Source: Sphingobacterium siyangense (GTDB taxonomy: Bacteria; Bacteroidota; Bacteroidia; Sphingobacteriales; Sphingobacteriaceae). From it: a DNA stretch of 64,000 nt. The stretch covers positions 1-64,000 of the forward strand of contig NZ_VLKR01000027.1 of the NCBI RefSeq assembly GCF_007830445.1, written 5' to 3'. Each line of letters starts with the position of its first letter. Position 1 is the first letter of the stretch. The notes beneath the pieces were generated by a model. The model saw only the letters and a program-made list of their open reading frames with translations. It was not told the origin of the DNA and searched no databases. Shown here piece by piece: positions 50,139-58,456 of this stretch. Both the position numbers and the translations under genes were made by a program.

Positions 50139-52094
50139 ATGAAAAGAAGATCCCCCTTGCTACTGATGACGCTGTTTGGATTGCTCACTACCTGTACGCC
50201 GATGATGAGTTCCGCTCAGCGTACACAGAAACCACCTTTACATGGAAAACATTGGATGGCTATTACGGGCAAACCCTTGGCGGCAACAGCGGGTGCCCAG
50301 CTATTCCAACAAAGGGGAAATGCGGTGGACGCTGCTTGTGCAATGCTCGCAGCAACCTGTACGATGTGGGATGTACTGAGTTGGGGCGGAGAGACGCAGG
50401 CCTTAATTTATCATCCGAAACTAAAGAAGGTCATTGCGATAAATGCCTTGGGGGTAGCACCCAGTGGAGCGACAGTCGATTTTTTTAGATCAAAGGGCTA
50501 CGAATTTCCACCAGAATATGGTCCCCTTGCTGCTGTCACACCGGGTACACCCGGCGGTTTGTGCTATATGTTGGCTCATTATGGAACGAAAAGTCTAGCA
50601 GAAGTATTAGCTCCTGCTCTTGAAATGGCTGCAGGGTACCCGATTGATGCGCAAACTGCAACGAGTATTGAACGTGGCAAAGAGCGCATTAAAGAATGGC
50701 CATACAGTAAAAAGGTGTTTTTAGTACATGATGGTAAATCCTGGGAAGCTCCCGAAGCCGGAGAGGTTTTTGTACAGCAGGATCTGCATAAGACCCTATC
50801 CAAATTGATAGAAGCCGAAAAGCAGGCTCTTGCAGCGGGTAAAGATCGAAAGGCTGCAATCATGGCTGCTTATGATCGGTTTTACACCGGCGATATTGCA
50901 GATGAATTTGTCCGTGGCAGTAAGGAGCAAGGAGGCTTAATCACGAAAGCAGACCTAGCCAATTGGAAACCTATTGAGGAGGAACCATTGCATGTCAATT
51001 ATAAGGGCATAGATGTGTATAAATTACAAGAATGGACACAGGGACCGGCCATGCTGCAGAGTTTGCAGTTGCTGAAAAACTTCGATCTAAAGGCAATGGG
51101 TTATAATTCGGCTCCCTATATCCATACACTCTATCAAGTTATGAACTTGGCCTTTGCCGATCGGGATTTTTATTACGGTGATCCTTACGGTAAACCTAAG
51201 ACACCTATTCAAGGTCTTTTACATGAGTCCTATGCCAAGGCGAGGGCCGCAACCATTGATCTTAAGCAAAATAACCCAAATGTACTTCCCGGAGACCCTT
51301 ATCCCTACGAAGGTAAGCAGAATCCGTATCTTTCGTTACTGGAGCAGCGTAAGAAAGAGTTTACGCCACATACGGAGCTGAAAAATGATTTTGTTCCTAA
51401 ACATGACGCACGCTCAAGTTCGTCGCTAACGGAATTGCCAAAAACAGCTTTTTTGGCATCTTTAACGGTGGATAGTGCTTATGTCGACCGTTTATTGCGG
51501 GGAACCACAAGCGTTGAAGCTGCGGATGAAGAAGGTTGGGTTGTTTCGATCACACCGAGTGGTGGTTGGCTCCCTGCCTGTATCGCCGGGAATACCGGGG
51601 TGGGCATGAGCCAACGTTTGCAGAGTTTTGTCTTAGATTCGTTGATTAACCCGTTCAATGTGGTCGAGCCGGGGAAAAGACCGCGTGTAACGCTTACGCC
51701 TTCGATGGCTTTGAAAAACGGAAAACCTTACCTTTCTTTTGCTGTGCAGGGAGGAGATACACAGGATCAAAACCTATTGCAGTTTTTCTTGAATATGGTC
51801 GAGTTTGGTATGACGCCACAACAAGCCAGCGAGGCGGCCAATATCAACAGTAACCAGCTTTGGCTATCGCTGGGAGGAACGAAGACCGATGATCGAAAAC
51901 CGCGCTCAGGTAGCCTTCTATTGGATAAAAATACAGCACCAGCAATTATTGAACAATTAAAGAAAATGGGGTATAGCATACAGCTCGGTGATCGTACCAG
52001 TGGACCTATCAATGCGATTTATTTCGACCAGCAGCACCATACACTTTGGGGCGGCAGTAGCAACAACGGGGAGGACTATGGCATCGGGTGGTAG
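50139..52094 (+). CDS. Gamma-glutamyltransferase-family exported hydrolase
   Basis: 651 residues with a signal peptide (about 1-27). The Ntn-hydrolase GGT fold is recognisable from GNAVDAACAMLAA (about 58), AVTPGTPGGLCYML (about 130), the N-terminal part of the small subunit at GTTSVEAADEEGWVVSIT (about 450, likely nucleophile Thr) and SQRLQSFVLD. The following PRVTLTPSMALKNGKP is family-typical. It should self-cleave before the nucleophile Thr and act in the periplasm on glutathione or gamma-glutamyl or acyl peptides. The upstream leader repeats TTGCTTAACGAAAGA in tandem at about 50101-50130. Confidence 0.85.
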   Translation: MKRRSPLLLMTLFGLLTTCTPMMSSAQRTQKPPLHGKHWMAITGKPLAATAGAQLFQQRGNAVDAACAMLAATCTMWDVLSWGGETQALIYHPKLKKVIAINALGVAPSGATVDFFRSKGYEFPPEYGPLAAVTPGTPGGLCYMLAHYGTKSLAEVLAPALEMAAGYPIDAQTATSIERGKERIKEWPYSKKVFLVHDGKSWEAPEAGEVFVQQDLHKTLSKLIEAEKQALAAGKDRKAAIMAAYDRFYTGDIADEFVRGSKEQGGLITKADLANWKPIEEEPLHVNYKGIDVYKLQEWTQGPAMLQSLQLLKNFDLKAMGYNSAPYIHTLYQVMNLAFADRDFYYGDPYGKPKTPIQGLLHESYAKARAATIDLKQNNPNVLPGDPYPYEGKQNPYLSLLEQRKKEFTPHTELKNDFVPKHDARSSSSLTELPKTAFLASLTVDSAYVDRLLRGTTSVEAADEEGWVVSITPSGGWLPACIAGNTGVGMSQRLQSFVLDSLINPFNVVEPGKRPRVTLTPSMALKNGKPYLSFAVQGGDTQDQNLLQFFLNMVEFGMTPQQASEAANINSNQLWLSLGGTKTDDRKPRSGSLLLDKNTAPAIIEQLKKMGYSIQLGDRTSGPINAIYFDQQHHTLWGGSSNNGEDYGIGW

Positions 52095-52181
52095 TTTGTC
52101 ATTAGCCTGTTGCTCGGTTTTGGTTTTGTTATCTCCGCGGTATTTGTTATCTTACCTACTGATCGGAAACTGATTTTTGTT

Positions 52182-52784
52182 ATGGAGGGTAGTGTCAATA
52201 AATATTCGTTTGTTTTTCAGCCTGATGAAGCTGGTATTGTCTTGGTAGATGGCTTGAAGCGACGATTACGTGCATCGTTAGCCGAACTGTTTCCCGACAA
52301 AAACAAAGGCTGGTATCCCAGTTGCAATTCCAAAGCCCATGTAACGATATGTGCTTTTGAAGCAGATGGGAGTAAACTGACAATGGCTATTGAGGCTTTG
52401 CAGGAGACTTTGGTCTATGAGCGGAGTCAGTATGTTTATTTTGATCATTTTTCATCATTCGCCGGTGGTGCGTACTATATTGCACCGACTGTACATGCCC
52501 GGAGTTATCTCAAGGACCGGGCGCGAAAGGTTGTTCAAACTTTAGCGGAGTTTGATTTGATCGAGATTAGCGACGAACCCCATATTTCGATTGGACGACG
52601 TCTGGAACCAGAACAGCTTGAAATTGCAAAAGAACAGTTGCGGTCTGTCGACCTGAGCTTTATGTGCAAGGGCGTTCATGTGCGGCAGTTTAAACCTGAT
52701 TTAGGGCAGTACGAGATCATCGATTTCATCCAATTTGGCAACCAATCAAAGGAAAATTCTGGCCAGCTGGCATTTAAATTCTAA
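52182..52784 (+). CDS. 2H phosphoesterase / 2'-5' RNA ligase-like protein
   Basis: From ATG 52182 (MEGSVNKYSFVFQPDEAGIV) the product has 200 residues; the frame is open to 52110. Two HxTx-type motifs mark the 2H superfamily: HVTICAF (about 49-55) and HISIGRR (about 134-140), the second with Ser-Ile. The two lobes they belong to form a shared active site. Members hydrolyse 2',3'-cyclic phosphates or ligate tRNA halves; the actual substrate is unknown. It starts 87 bases after the GGT-family stop and may be co-transcribed. Confidence 0.8.
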   Translation: MEGSVNKYSFVFQPDEAGIVLVDGLKRRLRASLAELFPDKNKGWYPSCNSKAHVTICAFEADGSKLTMAIEALQETLVYERSQYVYFDHFSSFAGGAYYIAPTVHARSYLKDRARKVVQTLAEFDLIEISDEPHISIGRRLEPEQLEIAKEQLRSVDLSFMCKGVHVRQFKPDLGQYEIIDFIQFGNQSKENSGQLAFKF

Positions 52785-52868
52785 TAATATCGCGGTTTAA
52801 TTGCCTAATAATGTAAAGCTTTTTATCTTTAAGGCCGACAATAGACGATATTGCACTTATAGTACTTT

Positions 52869-54746
52869 ATGCATTACGACGAATCTCATCATAAATCCCT
52901 ATCTGATATCCATGAAAGTGTAGATGTCAATCAAGGGAAATCCAAATTTAAGAAGATACTTAGTTTCTTTGGTCCGGCTTATCTCATTAGTGTGGGGTAT
53001 ATGGATCCAGGTAACTGGGCTACCGATCTTGCTGGAGGAAGCCAATTTGGCTATACCCTGATTTGGGTGCTGTTGATGAGTAATATCATGGCGCTAGTAC
53101 TACAGAATCTATGTGCCCGTTTAGGTATTGTACGCGGTAAAGACCTTGCGCAGTGTAACAGGGAAACCTATCCTAAACGGATGAATTTTGTGCTCTATGT
53201 ACTTGCTGAAATTGCAATTGCAGCCTGCGACCTGGCGGAGGTTTTGGGTATGGCAATCGGTCTTAACCTCCTTTTCGGCATTGATCTGCTCTGGGGGGTA
53301 ATGATCAGTTTTGCAGATACTTTCTTATTGCTCTATCTTCAGAAGCTAGGGATGCGGAAAATGGAACTTTTTATCATTGGCCTGATTGCGCTTATCGGCA
53401 TGTGTTTCATGGTAGAAATGTTTTTGGCGAAACCGGATTTTGCCGAGGTGGCCACTGGATTTATACCCAGTATCCCGAATAGTGCCGCACTATATATTGC
53501 CATAGGCATTATAGGCGCGACCGTCATGCCGCATAATCTATATTTGCACTCGGCTCTTGTACAGACACGGAAGATTGACCGGAATGAGGTTTCTATTCGA
53601 AAATCGCTCAAGTATAACTTTTGGGATAGTGCCATTGCCTTGAACCTGGCCTTTTTGGTAAATGCCGCGATATTGATTCTTGCAGCCTCTGTTTTTCACA
53701 AAAACGGTATGCATGACGTAGCCGAACTTGAAGATGCTTACCACCTACTGGGCAATCTTCTTGGAACGGAATGGGCCTCAAAATTATTTGCTGTTGCCTT
53801 GATTCTTGCCGGGCAGAGCTCAACGGTGACGGGAACCCTAGCCGGTCAGATTGTGATGGAGGGATACCTTCGATTGCGGATTAGTCCGACTTTGCGAAGG
53901 ATTATAACCCGGCTTTTGGCGATTATCCCGGCTGTATTGGTGATTCTTATTTCGGGCGAAGGTCGCGTTGGACAGCTGCTGATCTTTAGTCAGGTGATCT
54001 TGAGTATGCAGCTCGCTTTTGCCGTCATTCCGTTGATCCATTTTGTGAGCGATAAAGTCAAGATGGGTATTTTTGCCATTAAACCGCTAACAAAAATTGT
54101 GGCCTGGCTGATCGCGGCTATTATCGCTGTTCTGAATTTTAAATTGGTCTACGACGAAGTGGTCGGCTGGATTGGTGAAGCTGATAATATTGTGGTAACG
54201 GTATTATTGGTGATGGGCGCTGTGGGTTTGTTTGCCTTATTGATGATGACCGTATTATACCCCATTTTACTCAAATCGAAACCAACGGAGCTGGAGGTTC
54301 ACCCACCATTTGAGGCATTGCATTTTGAAAATAAGGGCTCTTTTAAGAAAGTTGTGATTGCGTTGGATTTCTCAAATTCAGATCAGAAAGTAATCCAATA
54401 TGCTTTACAGTTGTCGCATGACGACACGACCTTTGTCGTTGTACATATTGTTGAGAGTGCATCGGTGAAATATACCGGGGATTCGACGGATGATTATGAA
54501 TCGCGTCAGGATTTGGAACGGCTGAAATTGTATGCTGATTTTTTATTGTCGCAAGGACATCAAACTGAATATGAACTTGGATACAATAACCGGATCAAGA
54601 GTATTGCAGAAGTATGTGAAAAATACGGCGCCGATCTATTGGTCGTTGGAAGCCATGGGCACAGCGGTGTGAAGGATTTTGTTTTTGGTGAGACAGTTAA
54701 CAAGCTACGGCATGCGGTGAAAGTCCCTGTTTTTATCGCCCAATAG
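52869..54746 (+). CDS. mntH: Nramp divalent-metal transporter fused to a universal stress domain
   Basis: 625 residues. The Nramp part (about 30-470) has the metal-site motifs MDPGNWATDLAGG (TM1, DPGN) and ATVMPHNLYLHS (TM6, MPH), so Mn2+ or Fe2+ transport is expected. The C-terminal domain (about 493-625) is a UspA fold: KKVVIALDFSNSDQKVIQYA, then the nucleotide-binding GSHGHSGVKDFVFGETVNKL (G-2x-G-9x-G-S/T type). The Usp domain probably senses ATP in the cytosol. N-terminal residues 1-30 are polar and His-containing. Monocistronic by position. Confidence 0.9.
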   Translation: MHYDESHHKSLSDIHESVDVNQGKSKFKKILSFFGPAYLISVGYMDPGNWATDLAGGSQFGYTLIWVLLMSNIMALVLQNLCARLGIVRGKDLAQCNRETYPKRMNFVLYVLAEIAIAACDLAEVLGMAIGLNLLFGIDLLWGVMISFADTFLLLYLQKLGMRKMELFIIGLIALIGMCFMVEMFLAKPDFAEVATGFIPSIPNSAALYIAIGIIGATVMPHNLYLHSALVQTRKIDRNEVSIRKSLKYNFWDSAIALNLAFLVNAAILILAASVFHKNGMHDVAELEDAYHLLGNLLGTEWASKLFAVALILAGQSSTVTGTLAGQIVMEGYLRLRISPTLRRIITRLLAIIPAVLVILISGEGRVGQLLIFSQVILSMQLAFAVIPLIHFVSDKVKMGIFAIKPLTKIVAWLIAAIIAVLNFKLVYDEVVGWIGEADNIVVTVLLVMGAVGLFALLMMTVLYPILLKSKPTELEVHPPFEALHFENKGSFKKVVIALDFSNSDQKVIQYALQLSHDDTTFVVVHIVESASVKYTGDSTDDYESRQDLERLKLYADFLLSQGHQTEYELGYNNRIKSIAEVCEKYGADLLVVGSHGHSGVKDFVFGETVNKLRHAVKVPVFIAQ

Positions 54747-54841
54747 GTCTTAAGGAGCTATCCCAAAGAGCATCTGTCTATTCACTGTAATTTTATTGCT
54801 GAAAAAGTGAAGGGAGGGGTCGGTAAGTGCTAAATAATTTG

Positions 54842-54849
54842 TACTTTTG
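54842..54849 (+). promoter_or_regulatory. -7 box of the PurF-like gene
   Basis: TACTTTTG fits TAnnTTTG and lies 17 bases before the start codon, giving a leader of about ten bases. No -33 TTTG at the usual distance. Confidence 0.5.
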
Positions 54850-54866
54850 CGACATCAAATCAAGAT

Positions 54867-56777
54867 ATGAGCGACGCTATTAAACACGAGTGCGGAATCG
54901 CACTAATTCGCCTGTTAAAACCCTTATCTTATTATCAGGAAAAATATGGTACGCCATTTTATGGCATCAACAAATTGTACCTATTAATGGAAAAACAGCA
55001 CAACCGTGGACAAGACGGGGCTGGAATTGCAACCATTAAATTTGATGTTAAACCTGGAAATCGTTACATTTCGCGTTACAGAGCAATGGGTTCAACTGCT
55101 GTGGCAGACATATTCGAATATGTACAGAAAAAATTTGCTTCTGTTCAGAAAGCATTTCCAGAAGAGTCAAAAGATACGCAATGGTTAAAAGATAACGTAA
55201 GTTTTACGGGAGAAGTACTTTTAGGACATTTGCGCTATGGAACGCATGGAAAGAACAGTATCGAAAGCTGTCACCCATTTTTAAGACAAAACAATTGGAT
55301 GTCTCGTAATTTGGTGGTAGCGGGTAACTTCAACATGACCAATGTGGATGAATTGTTGCAACAATTATATGAGTTGGGACAACATCCAAAGGAAAAAGCA
55401 GATACCGTAACCGTTTTGGAAAAAATTGGCCATTTCTTAGATGATGAGAACCAGGATCTTTTCGATCAATTCAAAAAAGAAGGTCATTCTAATATTGAGA
55501 TCAGCTCGCTGATTGCTAAAAATATTGATGTTACCAAAATATTGAAGCGTTCGGCCAAAACTTGGGATGGCGGTTACACCATCGCAGGTATCTTTGGTCA
55601 TGGTGATGCTTTTGTTATGCGCGACCCAGCTGGTATCCGTCCGGCGTTTTATTATCAGGATGAGGAAATCCTGGTTGTAGCATCGGAAAGACCGGTCATC
55701 CAAACTGCATTCAATATTCCTATTGGTGCTGTGAAGGAAATTAAACCAGGCCATGCCCTGATCGCTAAAAAAGATGGTACAGTATCCCAAGAGATGTTTA
55801 GACAGCCCGTAGAACAACGTTCTTGTTCTTTCGAACGGATTTACTTCTCACGTGGATCAGATGCTGATATCTATCAAGAACGTAAAGAATTAGGAAGATT
55901 ACTGGTACCTCAGGTATTGGAATCTGTTAAAAATAACATCAAAAATACCGTATTCTCGTTTATTCCAAATACAGCTGAAGTATCTTACTATGGCCTAATG
56001 GATGGTATCAATGCCTACGTTCGGGATTTTCAAAAAGATACTTTATTGAATCGTTCAGAAAAAATTTCTGATGAAGAATTGGATGAAATCTTGAGTATTA
56101 AACCTCGTTTTGAAAAACTCAACGTGAAGGACGCTAAACTGCGTACGTTCATTACGCAAGATGCGGACCGTACAGACATGGTACAGCACGTATACGATAC
56201 AACTTACGGTATTGTAAAAGATCACGAAGATACGATTGTTGCCATTGATGACTCGATTGTAAGGGGAACAACATTGAAACAAAGTATTTTAACGATCCTG
56301 GATCGTTTGAATCCTAAAAAAATCGTGATTGTTTCATCTGCGCCTCAGATTCGTTACCCAGATTGTTATGGTATCGATATGTCACGTATGGGTGAATTTG
56401 TCGCATTCGAAGCCGCAATTAATCTCCTAAAACAACGTGGTATGGCACATATTATCGATGAAGTTTATCAAAAATGTGTATTATCAATGACTCAGGACGT
56501 TAATGATATCGATAATTATGTCAAAGCGATCTATGCACCTTTTACTGATGAAGAGATTTCGGAAGAAATTGCTCGTATCGTAAGACCTCACCACCTGAAA
56601 GCAGAGCTTGAAGTAATTTACCAAACTTTGGATAATTTACACAAAGCTTGTCCAGACCATAAGGGTGATTGGTATTTCTCCGGTGATTACCCAACACCTG
56701 GTGGAAACAAGGTTGTCAATAAAGCTTATATGAACTGGATTGAAGGAAAGAATGTAAGAGCATATTTCAGCAGCTAA
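54867..56777 (+). CDS. Amidophosphoribosyltransferase-like class II glutamine amidotransferase
   Basis: 636 residues. Cys9 in HECGIALIR is the expected N-terminal nucleophile after removal of an eight-residue propeptide. The glutaminase domain continues with NRGQDGAGI (about 48-56), LGHLRYGTHG (about 118) and VAGNFNMTN. The phosphoribosyltransferase domain has the PRPP loop VAIDDSIVRGTTLKQS (about 455-470). It is over 100 residues longer than canonical PurF, with insertions in the glutaminase domain and a C-terminal extension. Bacteroidota often carry this long form in addition to normal PurF, so its role in purine synthesis is probable, not certain. Confidence 0.82.
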   Translation: MSDAIKHECGIALIRLLKPLSYYQEKYGTPFYGINKLYLLMEKQHNRGQDGAGIATIKFDVKPGNRYISRYRAMGSTAVADIFEYVQKKFASVQKAFPEESKDTQWLKDNVSFTGEVLLGHLRYGTHGKNSIESCHPFLRQNNWMSRNLVVAGNFNMTNVDELLQQLYELGQHPKEKADTVTVLEKIGHFLDDENQDLFDQFKKEGHSNIEISSLIAKNIDVTKILKRSAKTWDGGYTIAGIFGHGDAFVMRDPAGIRPAFYYQDEEILVVASERPVIQTAFNIPIGAVKEIKPGHALIAKKDGTVSQEMFRQPVEQRSCSFERIYFSRGSDADIYQERKELGRLLVPQVLESVKNNIKNTVFSFIPNTAEVSYYGLMDGINAYVRDFQKDTLLNRSEKISDEELDEILSIKPRFEKLNVKDAKLRTFITQDADRTDMVQHVYDTTYGIVKDHEDTIVAIDDSIVRGTTLKQSILTILDRLNPKKIVIVSSAPQIRYPDCYGIDMSRMGEFVAFEAAINLLKQRGMAHIIDEVYQKCVLSMTQDVNDIDNYVKAIYAPFTDEEISEEIARIVRPHHLKAELEVIYQTLDNLHKACPDHKGDWYFSGDYPTPGGNKVVNKAYMNWIEGKNVRAYFSS

Positions 56778-56796
56778 GTTCAAAATTATAATAGGA

Positions 56797-56829
56797 AGGG
56801 ATGCATTTATGCATCCCTTTTTTTTTATA
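56797..56829 (+). terminator. Terminator of the PurF-like gene
   Basis: AAGGGATGCAT pairs perfectly with ATGCATCCCTT, with a TT turn at the centre, followed by a T-run. Confidence 0.85.
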
Positions 56830-56908
56830 TTCGTACCAATTAATTTCAATATCCTAAATTAAAAAACCGATTAAAGCAAGGGAATTGCTGTCCGTAAATA
56901 AATCTATC

Positions 56909-58171
56909 ATGAAGCATATTTTTAAGAGCCTCTATTTTCAAGTCATCGTGGGTATACTTGTGGGGATCATCTGTGGTATCTATTACCCCGATTTTGCTGT
57001 TAAGCTAAAACCATTAGGAGATGCTTTTATTAAACTGATCAAGATGGTTATTGCGCCATTGATTTTTAGCTCCATTGTGATCGGGATAGCGGGAATGCAG
57101 GATACGAAAAAAGTGGGGAAAATCGGTTTAACTTCCATTATCTATTTCGAGATCATGACAACGATTGCCCTGATTATCGGTCTGGTCTTTGTTAATTGGA
57201 TACAGCCGGGTACCGGGATGAACGCCGATCCAGCGAGTCTTGATGTATCTTCGGTATCCCATTATATTTCAGAATCCAAAGAGCCACATAGTTTTATGGA
57301 TTTTATCATCGGGATCATTCCAGGTAATGTGATTGCTGCGGTAGCGTCTGACAATATGTTGCAGGTGCTCGTTTTTGCAGTGCTATTTGGGATCGGTATG
57401 ACAAAAATAGGGCAGAAAGCTTCCGAGCCTGTGCTCAATGTATTGCAATCTTTTCTGAAGGTTCTCTTCTCCATTATCAAAATGATCATGTACCTGGCTC
57501 CAATCGGGGCAATGGGAGCAATGGGTTTTACGATCGGTAAGTTTGGAATCCAGGCCTTATCTAAACTCGGTATGCTGATGTTGAGCTTCTACCTGACCTG
57601 TTTTATCTTCGTGATCATCGTGATTGGGGCCGTATTGTATTTTTATCTCAAGGTGAATGTTTTTAAGTTTTTAAAATATATCAAAGAAGAGATTTTAATC
57701 GTTTTGGGGACTTCCTCTTCTGAGTCGGCTTTGCCGGGGATTATGCAGAAGATGGAAGATGCGGGCTGTGCCAAACCTGTTGTGGGCTTAGTTATCCCCA
57801 CGGGCTATTCTTTCAATCTCGATGGGACAAGTATCTATCTGACTATGGCAGCGGTCTTTATTTCGCAGGCCCTCAATATGCATCTCAGCCTGGAGCAGGA
57901 AATTACCTTATTGTTGGTATTGCTATTGACCTCCAAAGGTGCTGCAGGCGTAACAGGAAGCGGTTTCGTTACCCTTGCTGCGACTTTGCCTGTAGTAGGC
58001 CATGTACCGGTAGAATCTGTCGCTTTGATCTTTGGTGTGGATCGTTTTATGAGTGAAGCAAGGGCGATAACCAATTTGATCGGAAATTCAGCGGCAACGC
58101 TGGTGATTTCAAAATATGAAGATAGTTTGGACGAGGAGCTCCTACATGAAAAGTTAGGTTCTAAACGATGA
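56909..58171 (+). CDS. Dicarboxylate/amino-acid:cation symporter (GltP/DctA family)
   Basis: 420 residues from ATG 56909 (MKHIFKSLYFQVIVGILVGI); the frame is open to 56885. It shows the DAACS signatures: the serine-rich LGTSSSESALPG reentrant loop HP1 (about 270), the NLDGTSIYLTMA helix 7 motif (about 303), the HP2 segment KGAAGVTGSGF (about 340) and DRFMSEARAITNLIGN in TM8. It imports glutamate, aspartate or C4-dicarboxylates with Na+ or H+. An IS remnant begins within 100 bases of its stop. Confidence 0.92.
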   Translation: MKHIFKSLYFQVIVGILVGIICGIYYPDFAVKLKPLGDAFIKLIKMVIAPLIFSSIVIGIAGMQDTKKVGKIGLTSIIYFEIMTTIALIIGLVFVNWIQPGTGMNADPASLDVSSVSHYISESKEPHSFMDFIIGIIPGNVIAAVASDNMLQVLVFAVLFGIGMTKIGQKASEPVLNVLQSFLKVLFSIIKMIMYLAPIGAMGAMGFTIGKFGIQALSKLGMLMLSFYLTCFIFVIIVIGAVLYFYLKVNVFKFLKYIKEEILIVLGTSSSESALPGIMQKMEDAGCAKPVVGLVIPTGYSFNLDGTSIYLTMAAVFISQALNMHLSLEQEITLLLVLLLTSKGAAGVTGSGFVTLAATLPVVGHVPVESVALIFGVDRFMSEARAITNLIGNSAATLVISKYEDSLDEELLHEKLGSKR

Positions 58172-58269
58172 TTTCTGCAATCAAAAGCTATGATAAAAGA
58201 AGCTTGGCTCCAACAAAGAATTGTTTGAAAAGTCAGCTCAAACCGTTTAAGAATAGCTGATAAGGTTCT

Positions 58270-58412
58270 GTGAGCGAAATAGAAGATTATATCTCCTATT
58301 ACAATAATCAACGGATAAAACTAAATTTAAATGGAATGAGCCCGACAGAATATCGAGCTCATTATTACAAATCTAATTAACTAAATTTGTCCAATCTTTT
58401 GGGGGCAGTCCA
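58270..58412 (+). mobile_element. IS3-family remnant: last codons of OrfB and the right terminal repeat
   Basis: The frame from 58270 to the stop at 58380 reads EIEDYISYYNNQRIKLNLNG and MSPTEYRAHY, the conserved C-terminus of IS150/IS3-type OrfB. Just after the stop is a terminal-repeat-like stretch (58386-58412, containing TTTTGGGGGCAGTCCA). The rest of the element is gone. It sits between the symporter gene and the convergent lon gene. Confidence 0.85.
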
Positions 58413-58456
58413 AATTTTGAATAGCCCCTTTCTATTCAAAACCTTTCAGGTATCTG

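Noticed and set aside
58172..58269. Continuation of the OrfB frame upstream of the IS scar
   Set aside because: No transposase-like residues could be recovered in any frame between the symporter stop and 58270.
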